Assembly (NCBI GenBank): GCA_003427395.1 | Contig: BFEA01000410.1 | Span: 667,524-700,162 of the forward strand | Direction of reading: 5' to 3' | DNA length: 32,639 bases | Source: Chara braunii | Taxonomy: Eukaryota > Streptophyta > Charophyceae > Charales > Characeae | Shown here: piece after piece, positions 1 to 8,503 of the stretch | Layout: each line of letters opens with the position of its first letter | Numbering within the stretch: the stretch's first letter is position 1 | Notes under the pieces: model-generated | The model's input: the letters and a program-made list of their open reading frames with translations, nothing else | The model's database searches: none | What the model was told of the DNA's origin: nothing | Translations under genes and position numbers: made by a program

Positions 1-244
1 CCCACAACCATTTCAATTTCTCCGCCCTGTTGAGCTCCTGGCTTTTTTTGGAGAAAGTGAATAGGACTGCATGCTTAGAATAAAACTCATCCAGGGACGG
101 CAGCGATTCTCTTGGGTATTCCCATATCGTCACTTCTTCCTTAACCCCGTTTCCGATGTCAAGTAGCTCAGTCCTTTTTGTCATCTTCACTTTGGTCTTC
201 TCTGCAAGCCAATTTTGAGTCTCCATTCCCACTCCTCTTGCCAT
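1..244 (-). CDS. Partial ORF running off the left edge, possible LINE ORF1
   Basis: On the minus strand a frame is open from about 321 to base 1. The first likely start is the ATG at 242-244, and a second Met lies six residues on. About 81 residues are visible and the frame continues beyond the window. The product is charged, with a stretch reading WEYPRESLPSLDEFYSKHA followed by FTFSKKSQELNRAEKLKWLW. I do not recognise a named domain with confidence. The pattern of hydrophobic 'LFTFSKKS' followed by an 'AEK' helix recalls the ORF1 (RNA-binding, gag-like) proteins of plant LINEs, which fits the transposon-rich context. It could equally be an exon of an unrelated gene. The reading is too short to assign a function. 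Confidence 0.35.
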   Translation of the reverse strand, partial: MARGVGMETQNWLAEKTKVKMTKRTELLDIGNGVKEEVTIWEYPRESLPSLDEFYSKHAVLFTFSKKSQELNRAEKLKWLW

Positions 245-1039
245 CTTTTCCCTTGACTGATTCCCTTTCCTTCCTCTCTTGGTGACCCCCTCAGGATGTT
301 CTTTGCTTTGTTTGCTGGCTTAAAGGTCTGTCTTCTTTGTCCCTTGTTTATCTGCTGTGCAGGGCTCCGGGGTGCAGACTGTCGGTGTTGGTGTGTTCAA
401 CGTCTCTTTAAGTCCCAGTATCTGTTGGTTTCTGTTGGGGGGTTCGGATTGATACCAATTCCAGAGGTAGCCTTGGTATCCCTCCCAACTGTATTGAGGA
501 CTCCTAAGCTCCCGTGAAGCTCAGTGGCTGGTGTGTGCCTTCTGAGAAGGGAAAGGTGGAGGTGTGTGGAGGGTGAAAAGTCCGCGGTGTGTCTGCAGTG
601 CTGAGATGAGGATTAGGGGGTAGTGAGGGAGGTTCTGAAAAAAAGGACAGCGCTTGCCCTCCCCTCTTGGGGATCGGTTTATGCTCAGCTGAGAGGGAGG
701 ATTATGAAAAATTGGGCAGCAGTTAACCTCCCCTCTTGGGGAACGGTTTATGCTCAGATAATGTCCGGTCCAGAGGGACTGTTAACCTATATCGAAGAGG
801 GAGAGTCTGTGTCCTGCCTGTGTCCTGCCTTTAGAGGATCGAGCCCTGGGTCCGATGAGTGTCTTAAATCAGTCCGCTATAGGCTTAGTGAGACTAGGAT
901 AGGAAAACCACTGATTGTTGCAATGGTAGTGTTGATGATAACGGGATATGAATTGATAATGCAAAATTATCAAAATAAGGTTACTAATGAAATAATAACA
1001 GTACTCATCAACCTTCGTTATTGATTAAATAAAGACGAC
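245..1039. other. Unassigned stretch with a local 69-bp duplication
   Basis: No gene is recognised. The sequence around 635-695 is repeated at about 705-765 (period about 69 bp). Both copies share the core CCCCTCTTGGGG followed by a nearly identical 16-base run. The 133-residue ORF across this region (623-1024) contains the duplication and shows no domain, so I do not call it a gene. The motif GGATCGAGCCCTGGG at 836-850 recurs elsewhere in the window. Confidence 0.5.
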
Positions 1040-1211
1040 TGATAATGATAATAATAATGCTAATAATCGTAATGACTAATAATAATAATAATGATAATCG
1101 CAATAATAATACTAATACTAATAATAATAATAAAATATTAATGAAATAATAATAATTATAATAAAAGTGATAATAATAATAATAATGATAATGAATGTGA
1201 TAATGAATGTT
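1040..1211. repeat. AT-rich trinucleotide microsatellite (TAA/ATA/ATG)
   Basis: The sequence is dominated by repeats of AAT and its variants (GAT, AAC, AAG interruptions) over about 170 bases. It is imperfect, as expected of an old microsatellite. On the minus strand it produces a meaningless poly-isoleucine tail in an ORF. Confidence 0.9.
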
Positions 1212-1570
1212 GACGGGCGGGGTTGGGGAGAGACTTGGAGTAAAATTGGGTCTTTGGGAGTGAGGGATGGTGAGAATGTGGTATGTGAAGAGACTGTGGG
1301 TTGGATTTGGAAGGGAGGAGGGAAGGGGTGATGTATGGTGGGTGGGATAAATGGGTGGGGAGGGAGAGGAAGGGTAGGGAGTCTAGGGGTTCGAGTGGGT
1401 TGGGATCCTGTGTGAGAGTTCGGGTGGGGGGGGGTGAGAAGGGTGGGGATTGGATGTTGGGGGAAAGGAGGGGTAATGTTGTGAGGGGTGGAGATCGGGA
1501 ATGTCGCCTGATGTAGGGTGATGGGAAGGGGGTGGGGGGGGATCAATGTGGAGAAAGTTTAGGGGGGAGT
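1212..1570 (+). repeat. G-rich, C-poor low-complexity block
   Basis: Over about 360 bases the plus strand is rich in GGG, GGT and GGA and nearly free of C, with G runs of five to nine near 1427-1436, 1460-1490 and 1527-1540. Several windows hold four or more G-triplets with short loops, the form that can fold into a G-quadruplex. No coding sequence is supported; the overlapping ORFs simply reflect base bias. Confidence 0.7.
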
Positions 1571-3606
1571 GGTAGTGGCGTTCCTATTTCATTTACTATG
1601 AGACACTCCTTTGTTGGGCTTTGGACCTCTAAGGAGCGCGATCTCGTCGTCGTACTTGATTGCCTCGCTAGACTCTTCCGTTTTAGAAACGGGTATCAGC
1701 CGTGTGTGACGTGAACTCGCTGACGACGGATCTGTCCCCTTGGTGTAGTATCGTTCTCCCGATTTGGGCGGTCGCTCTTGGTTGTCCCTCTCGCTGTCCG
1801 CAGGTTATTTCTTGCTCGGACGAGGATAGGCTAGACCAGGGATCCGTGAATCTTACCTTTTTACTTGGTGGGGACCGTTCGCACCTTTCGGAATGTAATC
1901 ATGACGAGCTTGGAAGTTGCTTTCTTGCCTTGTCCTCCCCTTGTCTTGAGCGATAGAGTTTTGCCTGGCGCCCGAGTCTTCCTTCCTCAATTGGTAAAGC
2001 TTTCCCTCCGTCCCTTGTTCTTTCCCCTTTCTTCCCTTTCGTTGCCTTTACCTTATCTTAGTAAGGGCTCGTGATGATATATGTCCACCCTTTTCCCCTT
2101 ACATTGATCTCAAATTTTTCCCTTCTTCGCTTCTCACCTTACGCTTCCCTTCCCTTCACGGCTACCCTCCTCCGATTTTTCAGTCGCTTGCTTTGCCCTT
2201 GTCGTGATCTGTAAGACAGCACCCGAGTGTGTGGCTTCTAGCGACTTCCCCCTGTTATTGCACCTTGTTCCCTCGTAGTCCGAAGTTGGCAGGAAAAGAG
2301 CGATTCCCCTCGCGTCTCACCCCGCGTGGCTCTTCTTGCGTTGGGATTCTCTCTTTACTCTTCCTCTCCTTCTCTTTCGTCTCTCTTTTGTCCTTTCTCC
2401 TTCCTGTTGGAAGCCCACCTCCTCTTTTCTATTCTTGGAGCGTTCGCCATCGTTATTCTTCCTCTTCACTTTCCCTCCTGTTTCCGACGTTGCTTGTCGC
2501 GTCGTGACGCGCCCCTTCCTTCCTTTAGTACACTCCCTACTCTCTTCCTCCCTTTCCCTCCCGTCCCGCTTTTGTCCCTTCTTTTCCTTTCAGTTGTACG
2601 TCTTCTCCTTGTAGGTCCTGGTGTCTACGTTCTCGCTCTTCGCTCTCCTCTCTTCCCCTCCTATTACTGTGTGGTTCGTGTTGGTCATGTGAGGGTCAGG
2701 CCCGAGGGCGTGGCGAGACGTGGCNACCTTGGGCTCCCCCNGCTCAATCTTCCCTGGTCGAACTAGCGTAGTGACAAGGGGTGTGCTCCCCTGCGTGCGT
2801 GGCGAAATTTCGAAATCTCAAAGAAACTTTCCCGCCTTTGCCCCTCCTATTCCTTTTTCTCTTCCTCTGCCCCTTTCTTGAGTGGGAGCACGGCCTCGCC
2901 GGTAAGTATGGTTCGACTTGTCTTTCTTCTCTCTTGTCCTTTTCCTTCACACACAATTCCCACGTTCGGATTCGAACTCGAAGGGTGGTAGTCTCCTCCT
3001 TTGTCCTTACGTATACTTAGTTATGTCTCCCATTCCCCTCGCTTCTTTGCACTCTCCTTTGGGAAACCTGAATGCTCTTCTTCCCTTCGTCTCCCGTCAC
3101 TGTTGTCTTTTCCTGTACTTAGTTACACACCACTTCTCTTGCTGTTCTCGAAGACTTCATTGCTCCTCCCATCCTTCCGCTTCCTCCTCCTCGTTTCTCC
3201 GTCCCTTTCTGTCGCTTGCTTGATTACGAGTGGCCACGCCCGAGGGCGTGGCGAGGTGTGGTGCAAGATCGCCTCCCAGTTTCCCGCCCTGCTACTTTCG
3301 AATTCGAAGCATGATGATGCGCGCGCGCCGCGTGCTTTTCCACGTGGGGGAAAATTCACCGTGGCGTGGTTGCGAAATTTAGCGCTCGGAATTAGTGCCA
3401 ACCGGTCCGGCACTAGCGCGAAAAAACTGCTTCTGCTTCCTTGATGAATTTCATCGGTGGCCATTGTTGCTTTTCGGGCCTCTGAAAGTTGCGGTGAGGG
3501 GCCCGCGGCCGATATATGGGAAATGTACAGGTGGAGTTGTCTTTCTTCATACTTTTCAAGGCTGCGTAGTCTCTTAAGAGTCTGACAATGACCCTAGCTA
3601 GGGACG
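1571..3606. other. Pyrimidine-rich non-coding DNA
   Basis: From about 1980 to 3230 the plus strand is strongly C/T biased (runs such as TTCCCTTTC), so all three plus frames stay open for 60-150 codons and give Ser/Leu/Pro/Phe-rich peptides without domains. A motif GCCCGAGGGCGTGGCGAG occurs twice (about 2699 and 3239). The second sits in a perfect inverted repeat CCACGCCC-GA-GGGCGTGG (3234-3251). Two single N bases fall at about 2725 and 2741. I see no gene. Confidence 0.6.
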
Positions 3607-3775
3607 GGTCCATTGAAAGCAGCAACCCGAGGCCCAGAGTCAACAAATATCAGGTCTGATCGGTGGAAGTGTATAGAGGGGAGTTCATAAGTATGTCAGT
3701 TTAGGGGTCTGTGTCAGTCCAGAAGAGGCCTTACTGAAGGTCTGATTTAGGTTAATTTATCTGAGAGAACTCGTA
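3607..3775. repeat. 169-bp direct repeat, left copy, abutting the LTR element
   Basis: This segment runs from GGTCCATTGAAAGC to GAGAGAACTCGTA. It recurs at 14780-14948 in the same orientation with only three differences that I can see. The left copy ends one base before the left LTR begins, and the right copy begins directly after the right LTR ends. The pair therefore frames the retrotransposon exactly. Confidence 0.85.
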
Positions 3776-3776
3776 T

Positions 3777-4740
3777 TGCAATCAGACTCGCTTTCTTCTT
3801 CACGTCACATACGTGCAAACAGATGGCAATTCACTCAAAGCTCAGAGATATGGAACCCGAGAACACCGTTCAGATGCAAACTCGCTTCAACAGGCTATGG
3901 CGCATCAGCGCCTGTACATGCCAACTCTTGACACTGTGTCCAACACCACAGTTCGCAGACACTCAACTCTGGATCACCCTGAATACCCCACACGCGCTCA
4001 CTGCACCACACACGCATACACACACACTCACACCTAACGCTAGTTACGACGACTATGGCCGCCGGCTACTAACTATTGCGCACTAACTTCTTCAAGCCCA
4101 CTTCGACCTTGGGCATCTGCAGACCACCTCGCACAAGACGCTCGGGCAGCGCTTCCGCATGGCTTACGCAGGAATGAATGAATGGCTGGACGCTGCCTCT
4201 TGATTTATACTTTTGTAAGTCGCTGGTCTGCCCTTTTCCACCGGGCCCATGGTGCACACAGTCCCTCATGGTACTTGCTGACTGTACGAAGTGAGACTGG
4301 GACTGGGTACCGCTGACTAAGCAAAGTTGGACTCACCACTTGCCCACTTGCCTCTGGTCTGCTGTGTATAACGTGAGAAGAAACTTGAAAGGCCACTTCC
4401 GGACCTTCCGGAAGTTTACGGACTTGGCCTTTCAGGATTGTAGCAGCTACGACCTTTACCTTTTAGGACTGTAGCAGCTACGACCTTCACCTTTCAGAAC
4501 TACAATAAGTATGACCCCTATGCAGTTATGACCCTTACTTCGACAGGTTTAAGGTTCAAGACTCGACAACTACTCAGACCTATGACAGAACTTTCAACTA
4601 CTAACACACAGGTCACAGGTTCAAGACACACAGGGTCGGATTGATACTGTACACAGGGAAGGTAAGGTAAGGTAAGGTAAGGTCTGGGGATCGAGCCCTG
4701 GGATCTGCATTTGTGACTGCAAAAGGTGAAAACCGTTTCA
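3777..4740 (-). repeat. 3' LTR of the gypsy element
   Basis: The boundaries are set by the match to the 5' LTR and by the neighbours. On the plus strand it starts TGCAATCA and ends GTTTCA, giving TG...CA termini, and the inner end touches the polypurine tract. Compared with the 5' LTR it has an extra copy of a roughly 29-bp unit (GTAGCAGCTACGACC, about 4437-4490) and an expanded AAGGT pentamer run (4659-4683). A hairpin ACTTCCGG-acctt-CCGGAAGT lies near 4397-4417 and is shared by both LTRs. A block at about 3806-3832 is unrelated in sequence to the matching block in the other LTR. Confidence 0.88.
4203..4209 (-). promoter_or_regulatory. TATA box of the 3' LTR
   Basis: TATAAAT on the minus strand, followed by CAAGAGGCAGCG, about 535 bases into the LTR. 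The same site is kept in the 5' LTR at 12888-12894. It is a plausible Pol II core promoter dividing U3 from R. The assignment is by motif and position only. Confidence 0.5.
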
Positions 4741-4752
4741 CTCCCGCCGGCC
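4741..4752 (-). other. Polypurine tract of the gypsy element
   Basis: On the minus strand GGCCGGCGGGAG directly precedes the TG that opens the 3' LTR. It overlaps the last base of the terminal stop codon of the integrase frame. Position and purine bias fit the plus-strand primer site. It is unusual in containing two cytosine pairs. Confidence 0.65.
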
Positions 4753-5615
4753 TAAATTAGAGGTCCTCCGAGAATATTGCAGTCCAAGGCTGGACCTTTT
4801 GGTTTCTTATCTCTTTCGTATGGTCGGACTACTTGGGGAGCTGTCTCTAGAAGTTCTGTTCGTGTAAACCAGCGGTCGTCCTCTAGTTCCTGAAAAACGA
4901 ACCTGACCTTATACTGTTTCTGTGGACTACCTCCCGTTCGGAAGACATCTTCACCTACGATGTCGTCAATGTTGTACCTTCCGTCCATGTCCGGAGGGAT
5001 CATGCACCTCCGTGATGGAAACTGTTGACTTGTGATACAAGGCATCAACTTCGACGCATGAAACACCAGGTAGGTGTGGAGGTGCGCTGGAATCTCGGTT
5101 GTGTAGTACGGTCCATCCTCTCCGCCCTTGACTTCTAAGACTGGCCACGGTCCCCGGTATGCAGGTAGTAACTTTTGTGAGATGTTATCCTCAGGAGCAA
5201 ACTCTTTGGACTTGACCCAGACTAAGTCGCCTACTTGAAACTGTGATGGGCAACGGTGCTTATTGGCTTGCTCTATCATCCTATGCCTATGCTGGGCCGT
5301 CCTGAGGTTCTCTATGGCGGTAGCAATCGCCTTTTCATAGTCTAGTGCAAACTCCCTAGTACCGGGCGGTAACCTTTGAATCTGATCCCGGATCAGTCAC
5401 TCAAACAGTCTATGTGGTCTAAAGGACTTATGTAACTCGTTGGGAGTGCGACACGTTGCTAAGTGCACGCTGTTATTGTATGCGCTGGCTACCTTGGGAA
5501 GCATCTCATCCCAGTTAAGCTGATCAGGTCTCATAAACATTTTGAGAACTTGCTCCAGGATTTTGTTCATCTGTTCAGTCTGACCGTTACTCTCAGGATG
5601 GCGGCCAGTAGCCAT
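4752..5615 (-). pseudogene. Integrase C-terminal part with GPY/F and chromodomain-like tail
   Basis: A single minus frame runs through this stretch with one stop at 5397-5399. The upstream end carries the third integrase catalytic block (TGRHPESNGQTE, with the glutamate in GQTE) followed by the helix NKILEQVLKMFM. Downstream come FQVGDLVWVKSK, LLPAYRGPWPVLE and VFHASKLMP, the GPY/F-type module, and then a chromodomain-like segment (DGRYNIDDIV, QYKVRF, DRWFTRTEL) near the C-terminus. In chromoviruses this tail directs integration into chromatin. The frame ends in TAG inside the polypurine tract. The upstream catalytic blocks are in other frames, so the protein is broken. Confidence 0.85.
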
Positions 5616-5902
5616 AGACTCTCGTCAACTCCTGCCAGGTTTGATTAGTGTACCTAGTATTTATGTCACTAACTATTGACAGCGGGAGACCATGTTCACT
5701 GACCCAATGATCAAAGAACTTGTCTATAACGTGCCTCTGTGGGTAAAGGAACAAAAACTGCATATTTACTAAATCTATCAACTATAACCATGACTTGGCT
5801 CTTGCCATGCCTACTCTTGACCCGGGTATCCATAAAGTCAATGGACACATAATCTCCGGGTCCTGTGGGAATAGGCAAGGGTTTGAGAAGACCAAGAGGA
5901 GC
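5593..5902 (-). pseudogene. Integrase catalytic core, frameshifted
   Basis: The DDE core is spread over frames. The first block reads GDYVSIDFMDTRVKS (first Asp) and VMVIVDRFSKYAVFVPL on the minus strand at about 5690-5850. After a frame change the second block reads HWVSEHGLPLSIVSD (second Asp) and WQELTRVYGY at about 5593-5740. The third block is in the next feature downstream. At least two frameshifts separate these blocks. Residue spacing around the second Asp looks compressed, with SDINTR where family members usually have SDRDTR. Confidence 0.8.
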
Positions 5903-6562
5903 TCACGTAGTGGTCTTATTCCGTTGGCATACCTTACAACTGGGTACATACTCTATGGAGTCGGCCTTCATGCCAGGCCACGTATATGCGCGAACAAGGT
6001 TAGCCAATGTCTTTTGCCAACCGAAGTGTCCCTCTGTATCATGGCATTCCCCTAAAATCAAGCTACAAATCTCTTCACTATTGGGAACGCACAAGCGGCC
6101 ATCTACGTTAGTCTTCTCGAATAGTAACCCGTCTGTAGTGCTGTAGTCTGGCTCAGAGTCTGGAGACTCCTTAACTCTCTTGAGGAGATCACTATAAATA
6201 GGATCTTGCGCATAGGCTTCCTTAACTTTCTGTTGCAGGTCTCGTACTATATCTAGATAGTGAACGATCGCCCCAAAGTAATCATCCCTCCTACTTAAAG
6301 CATCTGCAACTACATTATATTTTCCTTTAACTGGATTGAGCTCAAAGTCGAATTGATCTATCTTTGCGGCCCACCTAGTAAGCTTAGGTGTCATCTTGGC
6401 CTGTGTCTTCAGCCACCTCAACGTCTCGTGGTCTGAATAGACTTTGAAGTGCCTCCCAAGCAAGTAATGTTTCCAATGGTCTAAAGCTTGCCTGAGAGTG
6501 TAGAGTTCCCTCTCGTAGGTAGATGTCGCAACCTTCTCTGAACGCATCCTGTAACACAACAC
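5903..6562 (-). pseudogene. RNase H and integrase zinc-finger segment
   Basis: This open frame of about 219 residues begins within the RNase H domain (SEKVATSTYERELYTL, FKVYSDHETLRWL, YNVVADALSRR), typical of Ty3-type RNase H. It ends in the integrase HHCC finger: HDTEGHFGWQ, then CKVCQ about 30 residues on. The family's start of RNase H, the segment linking the GIGVVL block to RMRSEK, is missing or shortened, and the frame differs from that of the RT. It ends where a further frameshift leads to the integrase core. Confidence 0.88.
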
Positions 6563-7604
6563 CTATCCCATACTGACTTGCGTCAGTGGTGACGACAAAT
6601 GGCAAAGACGGATCGACTACCTTGAGGACTGGATACTCTATCAAGGCCCTTTTTAACTTCTTTAGGGCCGAAGTACAGTCTCTATCCCATTCCCAAATTG
6701 CTTCTTTCTTTAACAACATGCGAAGGGAGAAGTTCCTCACAAACTTTCTATAGTAGTTGGCTAGGCCTAGGAACGATCGCAATTCTGTCAACGTGCGGGG
6801 CGTCGGCCAATCTCTGATCGTTGCTATTTTATTGTCCTTAGGCTTTATGCCATCTCCATCTAAGACGTGGCCCAAGTACAAAACTTGTGTCTTTGCCCAC
6901 TCACACTTCTTTGCGTTGATCTTGAAGTTCGCTTCTCTCAGCTTCTCCAAGACCTGCCTCAGATGGCCCTCATGCTCCTGGAGGGTCTTACTAAAAACTA
7001 AGATATCGTCTAAGTATACGACTACAAACCTATCTAACCAAGGCCTAAACAAATCGTTCATACAACGCTGGAATGTTGTTGGCGCGTTGGTTAGTCCAAA
7101 AGGCATAAATATAAACTCATAATGCCCATACCTAGTCCGGAATGTCGTCTTGTACTGGTCATCAGGATGTACCTCTATCTGATGATAAGCATACTTTAAA
7201 TCTATCTTTGAGAAGTACTTACAACCTTGCACCCGATCTAACAGATCATCTATGCGGGGAAGTGGTTCAACAGTCTTCACGGTAACGGCATTGAGACCCC
7301 TATAGTCTATACACATGCGAAGCTCTCCTTCGTTCTTGGGAACAAAAAGAACAGGTGCTCCAAACGAAGACGAACTGGGCCTAATCCAACCCTTCTCTAG
7401 GAGCTCATCTATTATGAACACGGCCCCCTTCGGAGTTCTACTGCCAGGCTTTATCTCAATGCGATGTTGGATCGGCCGCGACACTACTCCTGCAGTCGGG
7501 TGAGCTAAATCTGTATACTCCTCCAGCAGCTTGGCAATGACTGGCTCCATAGGCTTCTCTTTCGTAGGCTTAGTAACAGGCCTAACATAGGCTACAAAAA
7601 CCTG
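6384..7604 (-). pseudogene. Reverse transcriptase of the gypsy element
   Basis: About 388 residues are open from 7550, and the same frame extends upstream to the TAG at 7605-7607. Clear RT blocks: APVLFVPKNEGELRMCIDYRGLN (fingers), FSKIDLKYAYHQI (first catalytic Asp), MPFGLTNAPTTFQ, FVVVYLDDILVFS (YLDD active site), YLGHVL and the connection TELRSFLGLANYYRKFV. Active-site residues are retained. Two small in-frame losses are apparent by comparison with the family: about 11-14 residues between GAVF and IDELLEKGW, and several after RNFS. The last roughly 55 residues are a shadow after the frameshift near 6560. Confidence 0.92.
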
Positions 7605-8503
7605 CTATTCTAATTGCTCCTTCCTCACTGATCGTGCAAACGCGGGAGCACTGAGACAACAATGTGCTTGGGAGTTGTCTACTCTTGACGCATGGAACAG
7701 TCGAGCAGTCTTGATATCACCTGATGGACTAGGGAGCCTACACTCATGCTCTCTCAAGTGGAGTGTGGCCCCTGCTGCCTCTCCCCAGTCCATTCCCAGG
7801 ACCATGTCGAGAGGAAGGTTGTCCTCTACGAGGAGAGTCAGAGAATGGAGAACTTTCTCCACGTTCCCATCCTTCTCTAGGCGAAAATACGCCTGGACTC
7901 CCTCTACTTAATCCTCGACTCGCATAGTGTGATTGTCTGCGAGGATACTAACTATAGGGTCTTCTAACTTTTGGACTTTCAGATTTAACTTCAGCTTCTG
8001 CAGCGCTTTCCTACTAATATAGCTGCGGGTGGCCCCACTGTCTATAAGGGCCCCTACTCTACCTCTAAAGACCTCTACATCTACTAAAACTCGTTGTCCT
8101 TTCGCATCCTTTTTCATTTTGGCCCAGACCGGCATCCTCTCCTTCAACTCTTCTGCCACGCCTGTAAGGGAAGTTCCTAGAGAGACTCTAACACAAGCAA
8201 TCTCTGGACAACTATTTAGGCACTGGCCTGCAACCTTTGCCATAGACGCATGTGGTATTGAGGCACTGGCCAACCACCTCTGCCATAGACGCATGTGGTT
8301 TGGGAGTTTCTGTGTGGTGCGCGCACTCTTCTCCACATGGTCTAGGGGTAAGGGCAGTTGCAACCCCTACCGACGGTTGCCTTTTGCTGCCTGTGCAGCA
8401 AACCGAGCCTTTCTATATCTAGGGCAGTATTTTATGATGTGTCCAGGATCACCGCAATAAATGCAGTGATCTTGGTTTATCCTTTGCTGCCAAATTGTTT
8501 GCT
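7605..8503 (-). pseudogene. Zinc knuckle and aspartic protease segment
   Basis: One minus frame continues from a CCHC zinc knuckle (C-IY-C-GDPG-H-IIKY-C, 8424-8465) through an aspartic protease. It has stops at 8367-8369 (TAG), 7908-7910 (TAA) and 7605-7607 (TAG), with the same frame resuming after each and running into the RT. The protease shows GALIDSGATRSYIS (catalytic DSG) and, downstream, LPLDMVLGMDW, the hydrophobic-hydrophobic-Gly block. The knuckle normally packages element RNA and belongs to the gag C-terminus. The frame differs from the gag frame upstream of 8503. Confidence 0.85.

Noticed and set aside
1118-1546. 142-codon minus-strand ORF rich in Pro, His and Ile
   Set aside because: It follows directly from the G-rich block and the AAT microsatellite.
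2955-2985. Possible tRNA T-arm (TTCGAATCC on the minus strand)
   Set aside because: No matching acceptor, D or anticodon arms could be placed around it.
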